A DNA stretch of 64,000 nt from JOPF133 sp052144935 (GTDB taxonomy: Bacteria > Acidobacteriota > Terriglobia > Bryobacterales > Bryobacteraceae). Every line of letters begins with the position of its first letter. The stretch's first letter is position 1. A model generated the notes under the pieces. It did not search any database. It was not told the origin of the DNA and was given only the letters and a program-made list of their open reading frames with translations. The stretch spans positions 1 through 64,000 of the forward strand of contig JBKQPR010000124.1 in NCBI GenBank assembly GCA_052144935.1, in the 5' to 3' direction. Both the position numbers and the translations under genes were made by a program. This document shows positions 54,387 to 63,700 of the stretch, piece after piece.

Positions 54387-54932
54387 GAGCGGCGGCGGGT
54401 CGCCACGCTGCACCAGGTGGAAGCAGCATGCGGCGGCCGCGAAGCCCATAGCCATCATCAGGCACACGCCAAAGTAGGTCGGCCAGTCGTCCGCATCATA
54501 ATCCAGATTGCCACCGAGGACCACGACATCGGGACCGAGCCTCTGCCCTTCCAGGCCGGTGCTCTCCGCCGATTGGCCGTCGGCCGGGATGCCGGCGGGC
54601 GGCAGAACGCAGGCCCAGGTTTCGGGCGAATCATCCGCCGTGACGCCTGCACTGGCGACCATCACGGCGGCCAGGAAGAGCTGGCCGAATTCCCAATCTT
54701 CGATAGTGGAGGATGAGTTGGCCACCATGAGAAAGGGGTGAGCGTCCAAGTCGCAGTCCGGACCCTCGTCGCAAAGGGCTTCCAGCCCCGCCTGATCGAT
54801 GCGAGTGTGGAACCACCCGTCATAATGCGCGGTACCCGCACGAGCCGCGGGAGGTTGCAGGAACGAAGCCACCCACACGGCCAGCCACGCCCCCGCCGCG
54901 GCGCCATGCCGCCGAAAGCACGGGAGTACCAT
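54177..54932 (-). CDS. Possible exported hypothetical protein, partly antisense to ubiE
   Basis: 251 residues if real. The N-terminus MVLPCFRRHGAAAGAWLAVWVASFLQPPAARA looks like a signal peptide, followed by acidic segments (DEGPDCDLDAHPFLMVANSSSTIEDWEF) and a later hydrophobic helix (YFGVCLMMAMGFAAAACCFHLV). The last 70 codons run antisense to ubiE and are probably just an open frame past a lost or absent stop. The N-terminal two thirds lie in a spacer with no other gene, which supports a gene of some kind. Confidence 0.35.
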   Translation of the reverse strand: MVLPCFRRHGAAAGAWLAVWVASFLQPPAARAGTAHYDGWFHTRIDQAGLEALCDEGPDCDLDAHPFLMVANSSSTIEDWEFGQLFLAAVMVASAGVTADDSPETWACVLPPAGIPADGQSAESTGLEGQRLGPDVVVLGGNLDYDADDWPTYFGVCLMMAMGFAAAACCFHLVQRGDPPPLSGDPYVQGDDSPRQIFVADAGEPCPPHVFSQLAGLGKPAYRFGQIGVGIAAAGKRAPDPREYAPRVEVI

Positions 54933-55092
54933 TACTCTGCCTTTCTTCGGGCAGCAGGGCGGAACCCTGCGCCGGTCCGGTAGGGGCCGAAACCACGAGC
55001 GGCGTCTCCGTCAACCTGCTAAGAAAGGGTTAGTCGATTAACGGAGGGTATTATCTCACTTTATTGGGTTGCAAGAATCGGGACCATTCGAG

Positions 55093-55695
55093 TCACAGGA
55101 GGATCAGTCCTCGCCGCACACCCTGCGTGACCGCCTCCGTCCGCGTACCGGCATTGAGCTTGGCAAAGATCGAGGCCACGTGGAACTTGACGGTGTGCTC
55201 CGAGATGGCGAGCTTCCAGGCGATGGTCTTGTTGGCGGCGCCTTCCGCCATCAGGCGCAGGACCTCCATTTCCCGCGGGGTGATCGCGGAGGTTTCGGGC
55301 GCGGCCTGCGGTTGAAGTCCGGCGTGCAGCAGCGGTTCGAGATCGGCGGGGGCGACCACCGCCAACCCCGCGGCGGCGGCTTCCACGGCGGCCAGGATCT
55401 CGGCCGCGGAGGCGTCGCGGGGCAACAGCGCCCGGACGCCCAGCCGTACCGCCTCAGCCGTCCATGCGGGCTGAGCCTCGGCGGTCAGCAGGACGTAAGC
55501 CGGGGCGCTCCCGTTGGCCGCGGGCGCCAGATCGGCAGGCGATAGAGCGGCCAGCACGACGTCGGGCCGGAGCGCTTCGACGGAGGCGAGGTCCGGGAAA
55601 GCGCCGGCCAGTTCGAGCGAGGGGTTGGAGGCAGCCAGGGCCTCCAACCCGGCACGGACCACGGGTGAGGGGGCCGCAATCAGCAGACGCGTCAA
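55093..55695 (-). CDS. LuxR-family regulator with a degenerate receiver
   Basis: 200 residues. The first 120 residues have a receiver fold (MTRLLIAAPSPVVRAGLEAL, VRALLPRDASAAEILAAVEA), but the phosphoacceptor position reads DVVLAALSP, with Ala replacing Asp, and the acidic pair at the start is missing. The C-terminus is a standard LuxR HTH: TPREMEVLRLMAEGAANKTIAWKLAISEHTVKFHVASIFAKL. Control by binding or protein-protein contact rather than phosphorylation is likely. Last gene of a three-gene operon, its start overlapping the preceding protease stop by four bases. Confidence 0.9.
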   Translation of the reverse strand: MTRLLIAAPSPVVRAGLEALAASNPSLELAGAFPDLASVEALRPDVVLAALSPADLAPAANGSAPAYVLLTAEAQPAWTAEAVRLGVRALLPRDASAAEILAAVEAAAAGLAVVAPADLEPLLHAGLQPQAAPETSAITPREMEVLRLMAEGAANKTIAWKLAISEHTVKFHVASIFAKLNAGTRTEAVTQGVRRGLILL

Positions 55696-56498
55696 GCGGC
55701 CACCGCCCGCGGCGCGGGAAAACGCACCACGGCCTCGCGCACCTGCTTACCCCCGCGAAGGAACTGCAGGCGCAGCAGCTCGCGGCCGGAATCGAGCGCC
55801 TGATTTAGTTGCTCGTAGGAGCCGAGCAGGATATCGCCCGGCCGCAGCGATGCCATGGCGGCGGGACCCTCCGCATCCACCTCGAGGATTTCCAGGCCGA
55901 ACGGCAGGGCGCGCAACGTGACTCCCAACGCGGGGCGCGGCCCTTGAGCCAGGAAGCCGGCGGCGGCGTTGGCGGGCGCTGCTACGCCCAAGCCATTCAG
56001 GATGGCCGTATTGATGCCGATCACTCGGCCCCGCCCGTTGGCCAGCGGACCGCCCGAATTGCCGGGCGCCAGCCGCACGTTGGCGCGGATCCACTGTCGG
56101 CCGGACATGCCGGGCAGGGACCCAATCGAGTGCACCACCCCGGTGGAAAGCGCGCCCGCGAAGCCCAGCGGGTTGCCAATGGCCAGGACCAGCTCGCCGG
56201 GGCGAACCGCCGCGGAATCGCCCGGCGCGGCGCTGGGAAGGCCGGCCGCCTGGATGCGCAGCGCGGCCAGGTCGCGGCGCGGATCGCGGGCCGTCACGCG
56301 GGCCTCGAAGCGGCGGCCATCCCAGAGTTCGACTTGCGCCGCGCGGCCGCGCGCCACGTGGGCGTTGGTCAGGACCAGCCCATCGGCGGACCAGATCACG
56401 CCGGAGCCGGAACCGGAACCGGAACCGGAACCGTCCACGGCCGTTACTTGCACGGTGGAGCGGCGGAGTTGCTCGGCGATTTCTCCGAAATGCGGCAT
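55692..56498 (-). CDS. HtrA-like trypsin-fold protease without signal peptide (second of pair)
   Basis: 268 residues from MPHFGEIAEQL. The catalytic triad is present: H in LVLTNAHVARG, D in DPRRDLAALRI and S in LAPGNSGGPLA. A PDZ-like domain follows (ALGVTLRALPFGLEILEVDAEGPAAMASLRPGDILLG). There is no hydrophobic N-terminus, so it should be cytosolic unless anchored otherwise. A (Gly-Ser)5 run at about residues 23-32 comes from GGAACC hexamer repeats at 56401-56432. Two bases separate it from the first protease gene. Confidence 0.88.
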   Translation of the reverse strand: MPHFGEIAEQLRRSTVQVTAVDGSGSGSGSGSGVIWSADGLVLTNAHVARGRAAQVELWDGRRFEARVTARDPRRDLAALRIQAAGLPSAAPGDSAAVRPGELVLAIGNPLGFAGALSTGVVHSIGSLPGMSGRQWIRANVRLAPGNSGGPLANGRGRVIGINTAILNGLGVAAPANAAAGFLAQGPRPALGVTLRALPFGLEILEVDAEGPAAMASLRPGDILLGSYEQLNQALDSGRELLRLQFLRGGKQVREAVVRFPAPRAVAA

Positions 56499-56499
56499 G

Positions 56500-57375
56500 T
56501 CATTCCCTCCGGGGCCGTTCCCCCACGGTGATGTCGATGGTTTGGGAAACGCCGCCGCGCACAACCCCGGCTGCAACGGCCTGGCCCACGGGGTGAGACT
56601 CCAGCGCGGCCTGGATGTCTTCCGTGTCGCCAACCGGCGAGCCGGCCAGAGAGACCAGGATATCGCCCATCAGGACGCCGGCCGAAGCGGCGGGGCCCTC
56701 GGGCGCGAGCGAAAGAACGATCAGAGCTTTCTGATGATCGGGCAGTTCGACCGGTTGCAGTCCGACCCCCAGGTAACCGCGCGAGACGCGTCCGCGGGCC
56801 AGAATCTGGTCCACCACCCGGTTGATGGTGGCCGAGGGGATGGCCACGCCGGCGATCCGCGACAGGGCCGACGTGGCGATGCCCAGGGTTTCGCCGGCAA
56901 TATCGACCACCGCGCCTCCCGAAGAGCCGGGATAGAGCGTGAGATCGAGACGGATGTACTGGTCGAGGCGTCCGCCGCGCCAGGTGCGCCAATCGCCCGA
57001 CACGGCGCTGACGATCCCCAAGGTGGCGTTAACGCCGGAATCCTGTGAGCGTCCAATCGATAGGGCGATCTGGCCCGCTATGGGCCCCGCCGCCGGCTTC
57101 AAAAGCGGCGCGGGGAATTCGGCTTTGAGAACCGCCAGGTCGGTCCCCGGGTCGCTTCCGGCGAGGGTCGCCGGGGCGTTCGAGCCATCCGGGAGGGTGA
57201 CGGTGATTTCGTCCTCGCGCCGGATGGTGTGTTCCGCGGTGACAATGACGCCCGGGCGCCAGAAGACCCCGCTCGAGGAGAACCGCGGGCGGGCGTGGAC
57301 AGCCACGACGCTGGGCGCGGTTTTCTCGACGATCGCCGCCAACTCCAAGGAGAAGGCAGCCAATTCAGTGGACAT
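56500..57375 (-). CDS. HtrA-like trypsin-fold protease without signal peptide (first of pair)
   Basis: 291 residues from MSTELAAFSLELAAIVEK. Triad: H in VIVTAEHTIRRED, D in DPGTDLAVLK, S in LYPGSSGGAVVD. The PDZ part is SRGYLGVGLQPVELPDHQKALIVLSLAPEGPAASAGVLMGDILVSL. No signal peptide or membrane helix. A longer reading upstream into repeats (to 57750) is not credible. Compared with its neighbour it is divergent, with different active-site surroundings, so not a recent duplication. Start of the operon; a degenerate minisatellite lies upstream. Confidence 0.88.
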   Translation of the reverse strand: MSTELAAFSLELAAIVEKTAPSVVAVHARPRFSSSGVFWRPGVIVTAEHTIRREDEITVTLPDGSNAPATLAGSDPGTDLAVLKAEFPAPLLKPAAGPIAGQIALSIGRSQDSGVNATLGIVSAVSGDWRTWRGGRLDQYIRLDLTLYPGSSGGAVVDIAGETLGIATSALSRIAGVAIPSATINRVVDQILARGRVSRGYLGVGLQPVELPDHQKALIVLSLAPEGPAASAGVLMGDILVSLAGSPVGDTEDIQAALESHPVGQAVAAGVVRGGVSQTIDITVGERPRRE

Positions 57376-57439
57376 TCGGTAAAACCTCCGTGATTTCAGC
57401 TTGCCCCAACGGCGGCTCGGGCGGTATCGGACGATCGGC

Positions 57440-57735
57440 GGGGAAGGCACTGGCCGTTCGGCGGGGGGCGAACGAGCGGCGAGGAACCTTGCGGGGGCCA
57501 TGGCACGCCCGGCAGGCGCAAACGAACGGCGACGACGTCCGCCGTGGCCGCGGCGATTCGGCCGGACAAACGGGCGGTGCGCTCCCGCGGCGGCCATGGC
57601 ACGCCCGGCAGGTCCAAACGAGCGACGACGTCCGCCGTCGCCGTGGCGGTTCGGCAGGGCAAACGGGTGGCGGGGAGCCTTGCTTGGGCCAGCGAGCGCC
57701 ACCCGGCAGGTGCAAACGAGCGACGACGAGCGCAT
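57440..57735. repeat. Degenerate ~100-bp repeat, about three copies
   Basis: Units carry CCCGGCAGG..CAAACGA (57508, 57604, 57712) and GCGRTTCGGC..G.CAAACGGG (about 57452, 57555, 57650). Spacing is about 96-108 bases and copies have diverged. It lies upstream of the protease operon. Frames stay open across the repeat on both strands but none has a start or motif worth calling. From 57736 to 58046 nothing is recognised. Confidence 0.75.
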
Positions 57736-58046
57736 CGGCGGGCGTGGCACCGGTGGATTCCGACGCCGGCCGCGGCCCGCCGTTCACCCGCGGCCCCAAC
57801 CAGTCTCACTGTCCCCAATCGTGCGGCTAATCTTTTGATTGGATGAACGCCTGTCGCCGTTTTCCGGCACAGCCAACCGGTTTTCCGCTGGAAGCCGCGG
57901 TGGACCCGAATGATGCCGCCCGACGCGCTCTTGCGGCCAAATGGTTCCGATGTCTGCCGGTAGGGAACAGAATCTTTGGGGCAATACTTCGATTGGCCCG
58001 CCCTATCGGCGGAGAACTGCGCGAGAATTGAGATTCTCCAAGAATC

Positions 58047-58954
58047 ATGCTGCCTCTAGAACGGCTGTGGGACCAACGGAACCGAACGCCGGTCCTGCTG
58101 GTTAGCGGCGGAATCATTCTGATCATCGCGGTGGTGGATTGGTGGACAAAGCCCTACGTCTCGCTAGGCTTTCTCTACTTGTTTCCCATCATGCTGGCGG
58201 CGGCCTTCCTGCCGCGCTGGTTTGTGGCAGCGCTGGGCGCCGCGTGTGCGGCTCTGGCCGAGGTTTTCAGTTCCCTTGATGAGTCGTTTGTTCGTCTTGG
58301 CTTTGAAACGCTGGCGCTGGCGGGCTGCGGGCTCTTCGTTGGAGAGTTGGTCCGCAATCGCCGCCTGAACCTGGAAGCTCAGGAACGGTTGAAGGCGCTA
58401 GTCGAAACCAGTCCCGCGGCGATCGTGACCGTCGACGAGCACGGTTTCATTTCATCGAACTGGCCAATCACGCGGCTGTGGAATTGATGGCGCCGCGCGA
58501 TGGGCGGTTGGTAGGTAGTCCGATCGCGGCGTTCCTGCCGGAACTGCACCACGCACTGCGGTGGGAAGAAGCGCCGCAGTTCCGGGCCTCCATGCAGTGC
58601 CAGGTTCACCGGGGCAACGGCGAATCCTTCACCGCCGACGTCTGGTTCTCCACATATAAGGAGGGAGGGGCCCCCAAGCTGGCTGCCATTATTGGGGACA
58701 TTAGCGAAGAGGATCGGGCTGCCGAGCCGGGCGCCGAAGCGGAGCATCCGGAACGAGCCGCACTGAATAACCGTGAGACGGAGGTGCTGCGATTGTTGGT
58801 TCAGGGACTCGCCAACAAGGAGATCGCCGCCCGAATGGAGATCTCGGAAAGCGCCGTCAAGAATACGATTCAGCAACTCTTCGCCAAGACTGGTGTGCGA
58901 ACCCGCAGCCAGCTCGTTCGAGTCGCCTTGGAAAAGTATCGAAATGTACTGTGA
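58047..58954 (+). pseudogene. Membrane PAS-LuxR regulator split by a frameshift
   Basis: The first frame (58047-58487) has three or four membrane helices (LLVSGGIILIIAVVDWW, LGFLYLFPIMLAAAFLP, FVAALGAACAALAEVF) and the start of a PAS domain (VETSPAAIVTVDEHGFI). After about 58447 the PAS continues in another frame (IELANHAAVELMAPRDGRLVG, then FTADVWFSTYKEGG) and leads to a LuxR HTH (LNNRETEVLRLLVQGLANKEIAARMEISESAVKNTI). A one-base deletion or two-base insertion near TTCATTTCATCG would restore a single protein of about 300 residues. Could be an assembly error. Confidence 0.85.
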
Positions 58955-59055
58955 CGGGCGGGCTGACGTCGGCGTTCAGTTCAGAGATGGGAGAACTGGA
59001 CGGTAGAGTAGGAGAGAGGGCGACACCTTGCGGTGCGACCCACTCTCCCCTCGTC

Positions 59056-59089
59056 GAACCGGACAAGCGGATTTCCCGGCATCCGGCTC
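59056..59089 (-). ncRNA. Group II intron domain V
   Basis: 34 bases on the minus strand beginning GAGCCGGATGC, with a GGGAAATCC tetraloop arm and closing GTCCGGTTC. Length, the pairing of GAGCCGGA with TCCGGTTC, the two-base bulge and the GAAA loop are the signature of domain V, the catalytic core of group II introns. It lies about 55 bases past the RT stop, as expected. Confidence 0.85.
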
Positions 59090-59143
59090 TCCTGAAAACG
59101 TATCGCCTCAGGCATACGCAGGCAGTTGCACGGCTGCCAGCCG

Positions 59144-60200
59144 CTACAAACTCTCCAGCCCTAATCGCTGGATGTGCTCATAGAAACTGACCCCTCCCGG
59201 CGGTCGGTAGGGCCGTTGGCTGCGCCGTCTCAGATGTTGCGTGAGACGGTAGCGAACGTACGTGTTGACGTCTCGGAAGGCTTGGCGTGGATACCCAAAG
59301 TCGAAGTAGTTCTTGCAGCCCTTCAGGTGCCGGTTCAGTTCCTCAATCAGTTGCGGGATCGGCTTGAAGCACTGCCGATGATTGGTCATCTCGTGCAGCT
59401 TCTCCCGTTCCTTCTTCAGGGCCTTCGCCGACGGACCCACATTCAGATATCGCCACCCGCGCCCTCTCAGGTCCTCGTGGTAGCGGAACGTGAATCCCAG
59501 AAAGTCCAGACTCGCTCCTTCTTCCTTCAGGTGCACCACCCGCGTCTTCTCCCGATTGATCTCCAATCCCAGCCAGTCTTCGAGTTTCGACTCAATCCAA
59601 CCCGTCAGCCGAGGTCCTTGATAGCGCGCCGGCACCACGAAATCGTCGGCGTAGCGCACCAACTTGGCCCCCGCCCATTGGGCTGGGGGGCGCCCCCTGG
59701 GCCCGGCCCGATGAAACAGCTTGTCGAACCAATGCAGGTACACGTTACTGAGCAGCGGCGAAATCACCCCGCCTTGGGGAGTACCCTTGCCTGGGCGACT
59801 CCATCGCTCCGGCTTGCCCTCCTCGCCCGGTTCTACGACTGGGGCCTCCAGCCACATCCGGATCAGTGTCCACCACTCGCATGCGCACGCAAGCCAGAAG
59901 CTTGTCGCGCGGAATCGAATCGAAGTAGCCTTTTAGGTCCGCGTCATACACCGCTTGATACCCGGCCTGAACATACCCGCGTATCTCCTCCAACGCCTGG
60001 TGTGCCGAACGGCCAGGACGAAACCCATAGGAGCAATCCTCGAAATCTGCTTCGAAGATCGGCTCCAGGATCAACAGGGTCGGGGTGCCCTCTGGGCCCT
60101 GCACCACTCGGTCGCGCACCGTCGGGATGCCCAACGGCCGCATTTTCCCATTCGCCTTCAGTCTGTAGACGCGCCGTACCGCTTTCGGCGTGTAGGTCTT
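59144..60200 (-). pseudogene. Group II intron reverse transcriptase, truncated and frameshifted
   Basis: From 60200 the frame reads AVRRVYRLKANGKMRPLGIPTVRDRVVQ, then CSYGFRPGRSAHQALEEI and VYDADLKGYFDSI (RT blocks 1-4). Near 59866-59880 a shift in GTGGTGG moves the frame, and the rest (GTPQGGVISPLLSNVYLHWFDKLFHR, KLVRYADDFVV, LDFLGFTFRYHEDL, a maturase X domain to 59144) follows. The YADD catalytic site is intact. GGGCCCAG-type repeat arms lie inside at 60081-60101 and 59685-59709. No endonuclease domain is present. Confidence 0.88.
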
Positions 60201-60407
60201 GGTTGTTTCAGCGCCGGTTTCAAAGGTGAAAGTCATCCGCTGCTCCGCGCCGCCGGCATCCGCGAAGAAAACTTGCTGAATGAGATTCGGCTCCCGACGC
60301 TCGATTTTCACCAGGATTCGCTCCGGCGTCGGGCGATGCAAGATGCTTCTCTCGTAATTCATCTCCCACACACCAGTAAAGTCCGGTCGTGACGTGGCAG
60401 GGTTCAT
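60201..60407 (-). pseudogene. 5' fragment of a host gene joined to the intron
   Basis: MNPATSRPDFTGVWEMNYERS and on to TFETGAETT (69 residues) is unrelated to reverse transcriptases and resembles the start of small acidobacterial beta-barrel-like proteins. The reading frame runs directly into the RT without a stop. Its own C-terminal part is not found on the far side of the intron. Confidence 0.7.
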
Positions 60408-60453
60408 AGAGTACCAAGTATGTCAGAAGTGCTCTCACCGCGGAGGGGAGAGA

Positions 60454-60675
60454 CCAAGCCTGACGGCTTGGTTACATCGACATCAGTCGATGCGAAGGCT
60501 CTCCGGAAACTGGTACACCTCTTTGACGCGGAGGCGCGGAGACGCGGAGAAAAAACGCGCCGGGAGGAAAATCAAAATGTTTTCTCCGCGTTTTCCTCCG
60601 TGCCTGCGCGCCTCCGTGCCTGCGCGCCTCCGCGTCAAAGTTCCCTCGCCCCAGGAGCATCGACATCAGTCGATG
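60454..60675. repeat. Palindromic repeat cluster
   Basis: ACCAAGCC TGAC GGCTTGGT forms a hairpin at 60453-60472. The palindrome CATCGACATCAGTCGATG occurs at 60475-60492 and 60658-60675. Between them, 60531-60640 has ends CTTTGACGCGGAGGCGCG and its complement, a member of the GCGGAG family, with GCGCGCCTCCGTGCCT repeated inside. The order suggests one repeat inserted next to, or duplicated with, the other. No gene is seen. Confidence 0.85.
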
Positions 60676-60704
60676 CGAGGGATCCGCGGTGAGAACAGCC
60701 TGAC

Positions 60705-63700
60705 TCATTCGCGACAAGTTGGCTCTTCCGCGGAGTCCTCCGTCAACGAGCGGCCCTCTGCGGCGACGCGCGAAGAGAGGTTCCGCGGCTGGGAGTGCGC
60801 GGACAACTCTGTAATCAGCTCCCGAAGCCTATCGGATTCCAGCGGCTTGGTCAGGCGCCCGTCCATACCGGCATTCAGGCAAATGTCGCGATACTCCGGT
60901 GTCGCGTGCGCGGTCAGCCCGAAGATCGCGGGCTGGCGGCCGGGGGGGAGCCGGCGCCGGATTTCCCGAGTTGCAGCCAGACCGTCCACCTCAGGCATTT
61001 CCACGTCCATGAGAACCAGGTCGTAAGGATTTTCCTCCGCCGCCGCGATGGCCTGCGCACCGTCCCGCGCCAGGTCGGCTTTCACTCCGAGTTTCTCCAG
61101 CAGCTTCAAGACGACCTTCTGATTCACTATGTTGTCCTCCGCCACCAGCACTCTCAAATGGGAGTTCGCTTTCACGCTTAGCGGCGCAGCTTTGGACGGC
61201 GCGGCGGGTTGCTGCGCATGGCCCAGCAGGACCGTGAACCGGAAGCGCGTGCCCACGCCGGGCGTGGATTCCACATCGATGTTTCCTCCCATCATCTCGA
61301 CCAGCCGTTTCGAGATCGCCAGCCCCAAGCCAGTCCCGCCGTAGCGGCGGCTGATGGACGCGTCGGCCTGATGGAAGGATGCGAACAGGCGAGGCAGTTG
61401 TTCCGGCGCAATCCCGATTCCGGTGTCGCGAACCTGGATGGCGATGCAATAGGATGTCTCGTCCTCGCGTTCCACGCCGGCCGAGAGCACCACCTCCCCG
61501 GAACTGGTGAACTTGAGGGCGTTGGAGATCAGATTCAGGATCACTTGCCGCAAGCGGGTCTCGTCTCCGGCTGCCCACAGGGGCAATTCCGGCGCCAGAT
61601 CGCAGCCGAGGCGCAGACCTTTTTCCGCGGCAGTGGCGCGAAACAGCGCGATGCTTTCCTCCAGGGAGCGCCGGAAGTGGAAAGGCGCGACCTCCAGCTC
61701 CAGCTTTCCGGCTTCCACTTTCGAGAAATCCAGGATGTCGTTGATCACCCGCAGCAGCGTATTCCCGGAAGAGCAGATCATGCGGATGGTATCCCGCGCC
61801 TCGGCGGAAACCGGCATGGTTTCCAATAGCCCGCTCAACCCGATGATGCCGTTCAAAGGCGTCCGGATCTCGTGGCTCATAGTGGCCAGGAAGCGGCCTT
61901 TGGCTTCACTGGCCGCGTCGGCGCGCCTTTTCTCTTCCAACACCTTGGTGCGTTCGGATTCCAGTTCGGCCGTGCGTTGGCGCACCGCCAGCTCCAACTG
62001 GCGGTTGCGGCTCCGCAGCAATCTGCTCCTCCACAGCATGACGCCCCACCCGGCGGCGATGGCAGAGAGCGCGGCGAGAGACCGCAGCCACCAGGTTTCC
62101 CACCACTTAGGCTCGATCCGGAACTCCGCCACCGCCACGTTCGCGGAAAACGGCCCATCCCGAACGCGCGACCGGATCTCCAGCCGATGGAGGCCCGGGC
62201 CCAGCCCGGCAATCGAGAGGGTACGCTCGGTGGTGTCGGTCCAGGGATCCCCGTCCAGCCGGTATGCAAAGCGCACCAGTTGCTCGGTTTTGTAGCTGAG
62301 CGAGGAGAACTCGGCCCTGACGACGCGCGACTTCCGGCCGATGTCGAGGCCGGTAATGATCGGATCGGCAACCGGCGGCCGTAGCGAGCCACCGGCGGGA
62401 GGCCGATAATGCGCCAGCCCGCCGCTGGTTCCGATCCAGACGCTACCGTCCGAATCGGCCCAAAAGGCTTCGCCATCGGTGTCGTTCCAGACCAGCCCAT
62501 CCTCCGTGCTCAGGCTCCTCCAGGAGCCGCCATCCAGGACCGACACCCCGTCAGATTTGCCGCGCCAGAGGCGGCCCGACGCATCAAAGCCGTGGAAGGC
62601 CGTGACCTCGACCGACCCGGCATCGACAGGCACCGCCGCCATCGATTGAGAAAGGCGGTCGCCGGAAAACTCCGCTCTCTCAATTCCGGCATCGTAGCGG
62701 TGGCGCAGCCAGAGAGCGCCATCGGGACCGATTGCCGGGATGTAGGGATCGTCGCTCAGCAGTCCGTCCTTTTTCCGGTACTGGCGCCATCGGCCATCGC
62801 TCAATCTCCACAACCCGTCGGGACTGGTGATCCAGATGGTCCCCTGTTGGTCCTCGGAAATGGCCCACGCCCCGTGCTCCAGCACCGCAGGTTGATCGAT
62901 GCGGCGGAAGCGCTCGGAAGCGGAGGGCCGGTCGTTGCGAAAGACGCCGCAGGCTGTCGCGACCCACAGCCGGTCGAGATGGTCGACGAAAGCGCGGTGC
63001 GAGGTCCCGCAAGGGAGCCCGTCATCCCGTCCAAACCGGCGAATCTTCCCGCTGGCCGGATCGATGCGCGCCACGCCGCCCGGTTTTACCACCGCCCATA
63101 TGGCGCCGTCGGAGGTCTCTACCAGCGATCGAACGTTGTCGCCCCCCAATCCGTCTTTCCGGGTCCAGGTCCGTGGCGGTCCCGGCCCCTCCAGCCTTGC
63201 CAGGCCCAGGGAGGTCCCCACCCAGAGCGAGCCCTTCCGGTCGCGCCGGATGCTCCAGATCACGTCGGACGGCAGGCCTTGGGCCTTAGTCCAGGCCTCC
63301 CATTCGCCGTAACCCAGCCAGCGGGCCACACCGGCCCCGATCAGCGCAATCCACAGCGATCCCTCGCGATCTTCCACCACCGCGCTGGTCATCGCGGTGC
63401 GCAGCCCCCGCTGCTCGTCGATGACGCTCCAGTTACCCGCGCGGCGGATGGCTAACCCCTTATCGGTCGGGACCATGATCGAACCGCCCCGGCCGGTGGT
63501 CAAGGCGCCCCAGTTGTAGCTCGAGGCGATATCCGGTTTTTCCTGGACCCATTGCGCCGCGCCGGGCGGCTTGCGGTACAGTTTGCTCGGGCTGCGGGTC
63601 CACACGGAACCGTCCGGCGCGATGCCGATCGCGTCCCAGGCGTCCTCCGGCAAACCTTCCGCCGGCCCGAACATCGAGACTCGCCCGCGGTCTTCGACGC

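Larger units (their letters stand above)
59001..60200 (-). mobile_element. 5'-truncated group II intron
   Basis: On the minus strand this region holds the catalytic and thumb/X parts of a group II intron reverse transcriptase, followed by an intact domain V hairpin (59056-59089) and a domain VI-like sequence ending near CTACTCTACC at 59001. The 5' intron RNA domains and the RT N-terminus are missing. The remaining left end is fused to the first 69 codons of an unrelated host gene. It is a dead remnant. Confidence 0.8.

Noticed and set aside
54933..55092. Regulatory RNA near ACCCTCCGTTAATCG on the minus strand
   Set aside because: No recognisable riboswitch or terminator fold; the spacer may simply hold promoters.
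57390..57838. Several arginine/alanine-rich frames upstream of the protease operon
   Set aside because: All derive from the degenerate repeat and are open on both strands; none has protein-like motifs.
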